Assembly (NCBI RefSeq): GCF_034555375.1
Contig: NZ_CP140706.1
Location: 2,719,001-2,783,000, forward strand
Direction of reading: 5' to 3'
DNA length: 64,000 nucleotides
DNA from: Pseudomonas sp. B33.4
GTDB taxonomy: Bacteria > Pseudomonadota > Gammaproteobacteria > Pseudomonadales > Pseudomonadaceae
Shown here piece after piece: positions 61,085 to 64,000 of the stretch. How positions within the stretch are numbered: the first letter of the stretch is position 1; every line of letters starts with the position of its first letter. Below the pieces are notes generated by a model. That model had not been told where the DNA came from and did no database searches. It was given only the letters and a program-made list of their open reading frames with translations. The translations under genes and the position numbers were made by a program.

Positions 61085-62194
61085 ATGTTCAAGCGCACTC
61101 TGATCGCAGCTTCCCTGACCGTCGCCGCTCTGGCTTCCGCTCAAGCCATGGCCGTTACCGGTGGTGGTGCAACTCTGCCTGCCGCTCTGTACAAAGGTTC
61201 TGCCGACAGCATCCTGCCAGCCAACTTCACCTACGCGGCTGTGGGTAGCGGCGCTGGCAAAACGGCTTTCCTGACCAACGTTGCCACTGGCTTCGGCGCC
61301 ACCGGCACTGTGCACTTTGCCGGTAGCGACTCGGTACTCAGCGCTTCGGACATCAGCACCTACAACAGCGCGTTCGGTGCTTCGTACGGCCCGCTGATCC
61401 AACTGCCTTCGGTGGCCACGTCGGTTGCCATCCCTTACAAAAAATCCGGTCAGACCGCTCTGAACCTGACCAGCGCGCAACTGTGCGACGCCTTCTCGGG
61501 CACCGTGACCACTTGGGGCGGCCTGCTGGGCACTGCTGACACCACGCCGATCCGCATCGTTTATCGCAACGTTTCCAGCGGCACTTCGGAAATCCTCACC
61601 CGTCACCTGAACGCTGTGTGCCCAACCAAGTTCACCACCAACTCGACGTTCGTCAACGCCCGTCCAGCCGGTTCGACCCTGCCGTCGAACTGGGTCGGCG
61701 TCGCTGGCACTGCTGACGTTGCCCCTACCGTTGCCGCTGTTGACGGTTCGCTCGGTTATGTCGGTCCGGATGGCGTAGACGCTACCAGCAACGCCCTGGT
61801 TTCGCGCATCAACAACGTCCAGCCAACCTCGGCCAACGTTGCCCTGGCACTGGCTTCGGTGACTCCACCGGCGACCGCTGCTTTGGCTGCTGACCCGACT
61901 CGCTGGTCGCCAGTGGTGGCTAACCCGGCCATCGGTTACAAACTGGCTGCCTACACCAACCTCATCGTCGGTCAGTGCTACAAGGATGCAGCCGTGGCCA
62001 ACGACGTGAAGGCCTTCCTTACCACTCACTACAACACCACCAACAACGACCTGGCGATCAAAAACCACGGTTTCGTCACCGTGCCATCGGCCTGGAAAAC
62101 CAAGGTGTATGAAACCTTCGTTTCCAACGCCACCGGTTACAACCTGAACATCAACAACACCAGCGTCTGCAACACCATCGGTCGTCCTCAGTAA
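61085..62194 (+). CDS. DING/PstS-like secreted phosphate-binding protein 1 (LapA/LapB position)
   Basis: A 369-residue exported protein. The signal peptide ends QAMA, and the mature protein begins VTGGGATLPAALYKGS, one step from the DINGGGATLP start of DING proteins. Family landmarks continue: GSGAGKTAFL, FAGSDSVLS, LIQLPSVATSVAIPYKKSG, RNVSSGTSEILTRHLNAVCPT and the exact-type ending VCNTIGRPQ. DING proteins bind phosphate, and members in this synteny (P. aeruginosa PA0688/PA0689) are reported as low-molecular-weight alkaline phosphatases or Hxc substrates. The position straight after hxcS supports that. A terminator separates it from its paralogue. Confidence 0.88.
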   Translation: MFKRTLIAASLTVAALASAQAMAVTGGGATLPAALYKGSADSILPANFTYAAVGSGAGKTAFLTNVATGFGATGTVHFAGSDSVLSASDISTYNSAFGASYGPLIQLPSVATSVAIPYKKSGQTALNLTSAQLCDAFSGTVTTWGGLLGTADTTPIRIVYRNVSSGTSEILTRHLNAVCPTKFTTNSTFVNARPAGSTLPSNWVGVAGTADVAPTVAAVDGSLGYVGPDGVDATSNALVSRINNVQPTSANVALALASVTPPATAALAADPTRWSPVVANPAIGYKLAAYTNLIVGQCYKDAAVANDVKAFLTTHYNTTNNDLAIKNHGFVTVPSAWKTKVYETFVSNATGYNLNINNTSVCNTIGRPQ

Positions 62195-62219
62195 GGCCTG
62201 CGATTCACACCGCAACACG

Positions 62220-62251
62220 AATGGCAGCCCTTCGGGGTTGCCATTTTTTTT
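62220..62251 (+). terminator. Terminator between the two DING genes
   Basis: ATGGCAGCCC (62221-62230), loop TTCG, GGGTTGCCAT (62235-62244), then seven T. It is a strong rho-independent terminator of the first DING gene. Confidence 0.93.
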
Positions 62252-62289
62252 GCCTCCCGTTCGCGGGGCATTCGATAAGGAGATTGAAC

Positions 62290-63402
62290 ATGTACAAACA
62301 CATTGCAAAGGTTGCGTTGCTGTCGGCGGCGGCGTTGATGTCGGGCCACGCGTTGGCGGTGACCGGTGGCGGGGCGACGTTGCCAGCCGCGCTGTACAAG
62401 GGCTCGGCCAACAGCATTTTGCCGGTCAGTTTCAGCTACGCCGGTGTTGGCAGCGGGGCAGGCAAAGTGGCGTTTTTAAGCAACAATGCTACGCCGTTCG
62501 GCACTACAGGCACCGTGCATTTCACCGCCAGCGACTCGATCCTGACGGCAAGCGAAATCAGCCAATACAACAGCGCTTTTTACGCCAGTTATGGTCCGCT
62601 GATTCAACTGCCCTCCATCAGCACCGCCATTGTCGTGTCCTATAAGAAAAGCGGTATCAGCAATCTCAACCTGACGAGCAGTCAGTTGTGCAGTGCGCTG
62701 GCGGGTGAGACCACAACGTGGGGCCATCTAATGGGCACTGCCGACACCACGCCGATTCGCGTGGTCTACCGGAACAACGCCAGCGGCACCTCGGAAATCC
62801 TCACTCGCCACCTCAATTCCGTTTGCCCGACAAAGTTCTCGACCAGTTCGTTGTTCACTACGGCGCGTCTGCCGTCAGGTTGGACACTGCCGAGCAACTG
62901 GGTCGGCGTGTCGAGCGACAGTGATGTCCTGCCTACGATCAATCAGGTCGACGGCTCGATCGGTTACTCCGGCCCTGACGGCATCCTGGTGAGCGATAAC
63001 ACTGTCGTTGCCCGTCTTAACGGTGTGCTGCCAACCCCGCCCAACGTCTTGCTGGCACTGTCATCGGTAGTACCACCGTCGACTGCGGTTCAGGCGGAAA
63101 ATCCGGCCAATTGGTCGCCCGTGGTGGCGAACCCTGCCCTTGGCTACAAAATTGCTGCCTACAGCAACTTGATCATTGGTCAGTGCTACAGGGATGCCAA
63201 CGTGGCCAACGAGATTCGCAACTTTCTCACCACTCACTACAGCCAGCCTGGCAACAATGCTGCGGTACAGGCGCACAAATTCGTTGCGATACCGCTGAGC
63301 TGGAAAAACGCCGTCACCGCCAACTTCATCACCAACACCACCGGCAACAACCTCGATATCAACAACCCGGCCGTGTGCAACGGCATCGGTCGTCCTCTTT
63401 AA
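62290..63402 (+). CDS. DING/PstS-like secreted phosphate-binding protein 2
   Basis: A 370-residue paralogue of the preceding protein. The start MYKHIAKVALL at 62290 has AAGGAG 7 nt upstream; an open frame 23 codons longer runs through the terminator and is rejected. The signal peptide ends HALA, followed by VTGGGATLPAALYKGS. The same phosphate-binding landmarks are kept (FTASDSILT, LIQLPSISTAIVVSYKKSG, RNNASGTSEILTRHLNSVCPT, VCNGIGRPL). The two differ throughout, so this is an old tandem duplication. It is probably exported by the Hxc system and induced on phosphate starvation (inferred from synteny). Confidence 0.88.
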   Translation: MYKHIAKVALLSAAALMSGHALAVTGGGATLPAALYKGSANSILPVSFSYAGVGSGAGKVAFLSNNATPFGTTGTVHFTASDSILTASEISQYNSAFYASYGPLIQLPSISTAIVVSYKKSGISNLNLTSSQLCSALAGETTTWGHLMGTADTTPIRVVYRNNASGTSEILTRHLNSVCPTKFSTSSLFTTARLPSGWTLPSNWVGVSSDSDVLPTINQVDGSIGYSGPDGILVSDNTVVARLNGVLPTPPNVLLALSSVVPPSTAVQAENPANWSPVVANPALGYKIAAYSNLIIGQCYRDANVANEIRNFLTTHYSQPGNNAAVQAHKFVAIPLSWKNAVTANFITNTTGNNLDINNPAVCNGIGRPL

Positions 63403-63422
63403 AAGTGACTGCCGCCAAACCG

Positions 63423-63456
63423 ATGGCAGCCCCATACAGGGCTGCCATTTTTTTTG
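63423..63456 (+). terminator. Terminator after the second DING gene
   Basis: ATGGCAGCCC (63423-63432) and GGGCTGCCAT (63439-63448) form a 10-bp stem with a 6-nt loop followed by a T-run. The same 5' arm is used in the terminator at 62220, which suggests it was duplicated with the gene. Confidence 0.93.
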
Positions 63457-63577
63457 AAGGCGCAGAACGGCCCGGCGCGAATACTCCCCCAACATGAAGT
63501 TTGTGTGACATCCGTTCGGTCGCGACCGCCGCCAACTGCCTATGACGTAACAGCAGGTTTTTGCACGCCTGCGGCAT

Positions 63578-63602
63578 GTGTGGCAACCAACGTGTGGCAA
63601 CC
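63578..63602 (+). promoter_or_regulatory. Direct repeat GTGTGGCAACC upstream of the pdtA-like gene
   Basis: GTGTGGCAACC occurs at 63578-63588 and again at 63592-63602, a 14-bp period, just upstream of the AAGGA ribosome-binding site (63606-63610). It could be a regulator site or a leader element; no function is established. Confidence 0.35.
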
Positions 63603-63620
63603 CAAAAGGATCTCGTAGTG

Positions 63621-64000
63621 ATGCTCGCTCGCCCATCCCGTCGTACCAACGTCCAGTCGTTCAAACGTGAAGCCGTGGAGCCGGCGCTGTGGTTGCTCAA
63701 ACCGCTGGCGCACGCGGTGGCGTTGTGTCTGGTGGCGGGCAACGCGCACGCGGCGACGGCGTTCAGCTCCAACTGGTTTGCCGCCAAGGGTGCCGCGCAG
63801 CAAACCGCTGCCGCACGGCCGAGCACTGGCGGTTTGCCGGGGATGACGCCGCCACTGGCGCAGCAGCAGAAAGCCAATCAGCAATTGCAGCGCTCGATCC
63901 AGACCCTGAACAACACCGTCGCCGCGATTGCCGCGCAGCAGGCGGCGCAGGCGGCCGGACGTGCCGCTGCGCTGGGCTCGGTGCAGTTTGTCCCGGACGG
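63621..64000 (+). CDS. pdtA: PdtA-like two-partner-secretion exoprotein, N-terminal part (runs off window)
   Basis: Only the first 126 residues are visible. AAGGA lies 10 nt before the ATG at 63621; a GTG three bases earlier is possible. The protein has an extended signal peptide (NVQSFKREAVEPALWLLKPL, then a hydrophobic ALCLVAGNAHA) and an Ala/Gln-rich helical region. The end at GSVQFVPDG is where a TPS haemagglutinin domain would begin. The extended signal and the place after the DING genes match PdtA (PA0690 position), the phosphate-depletion-regulated TpsA partner. The identification rests on synteny plus the N-terminal style. Confidence 0.7.
   Translation, partial: MLARPSRRTNVQSFKREAVEPALWLLKPLAHAVALCLVAGNAHAATAFSSNWFAAKGAAQQTAAARPSTGGLPGMTPPLAQQQKANQQLQRSIQTLNNTVAAIAAQQAAQAAGRAAALGSVQFVPD

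Noticed and set aside
1..64000. tRNA, rRNA, integrase or CRISPR array
   Set aside because: None could be recognised by reading either strand; island mobility genes in particular are absent.

Overview
The window looks like a chromosome segment of a fluorescent Pseudomonas (P. fluorescens/koreensis-like). The GC-rich codon use, the REPIN repeats of two Pseudomonas types, the 180-kDa-class NAD-glutamate dehydrogenase and the vre-hxc gene order known from P. aeruginosa PA0674-PA0690 all point there. These assignments come from reading the sequence and recalling families; no database search was run.

Layout. 1-2601: sbcC (cut by the window edge) and sbcD, minus strand. 3009-16720: a 13.4-kb contact-dependent-inhibition/filamentous-haemagglutinin exoprotein gene with a C-terminal GGH-type nuclease domain, overlapping by 4 bp a small putative immunity gene; no TpsB/CdiB transporter gene is nearby. 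16937-23782: a tightly overlapping minus-strand MoxR-DUF58-DUF4381-BatA-BatB/TPR-BatD operon. 24052-35000: a small acidic protein, gdhB, a lipoprotein, a cupin, an ABM monooxygenase, a MocR-type regulator divergent from an AhpD-like protein, and an unknown exported protein, separated by REPINs.

34683-63999 is one phosphate-starvation/secretion supercluster. It holds vreA-vreI-vreR (cell-surface signalling), the complete Hxc type II secretion system (hxcW, hxcU, hxcP, hxcV, hxcT, hxcX, hxcY, hxcZ, hxcQ, hxcR, hxcS), two tandem DING/PstS-like phosphate-binding secreted proteins (the usual Hxc-substrate position) and the start of a pdtA-like two-partner exoprotein. In P. aeruginosa this signalling system drives the hxc and pdt genes; the same wiring is inferred here from synteny.

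The Hxc cluster is split between hxcP and hxcV by about 12.3-12.6 kb of accessory DNA (39233-51830). The insert carries a winged-helix/membrane protein, a class III nucleotidyl-cyclase-like protein, a pentapeptide-repeat/K+-channel protein, a secreted HExxH protein, a broken LysM/glycine-zipper effector gene with an array of immunity-like membrane proteins, duplicated small exported proteins, and three copies of a DUF6124 gene.

The most striking signal is upstream of the three DUF6124 genes. Each has a roughly 357-nt leader that folds into a long closing stem with two internal hairpins. The stem changes by compensatory substitutions between copies. An 8-nt word occurs twice, with its complement placed between the two occurrences; the word differs completely from copy to copy but the three-part relationship is kept. 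A hairpin covering the Shine-Dalgarno sequence is also kept. I do not recognise this as a named RNA family and regard it as a candidate new cis-acting RNA switch.
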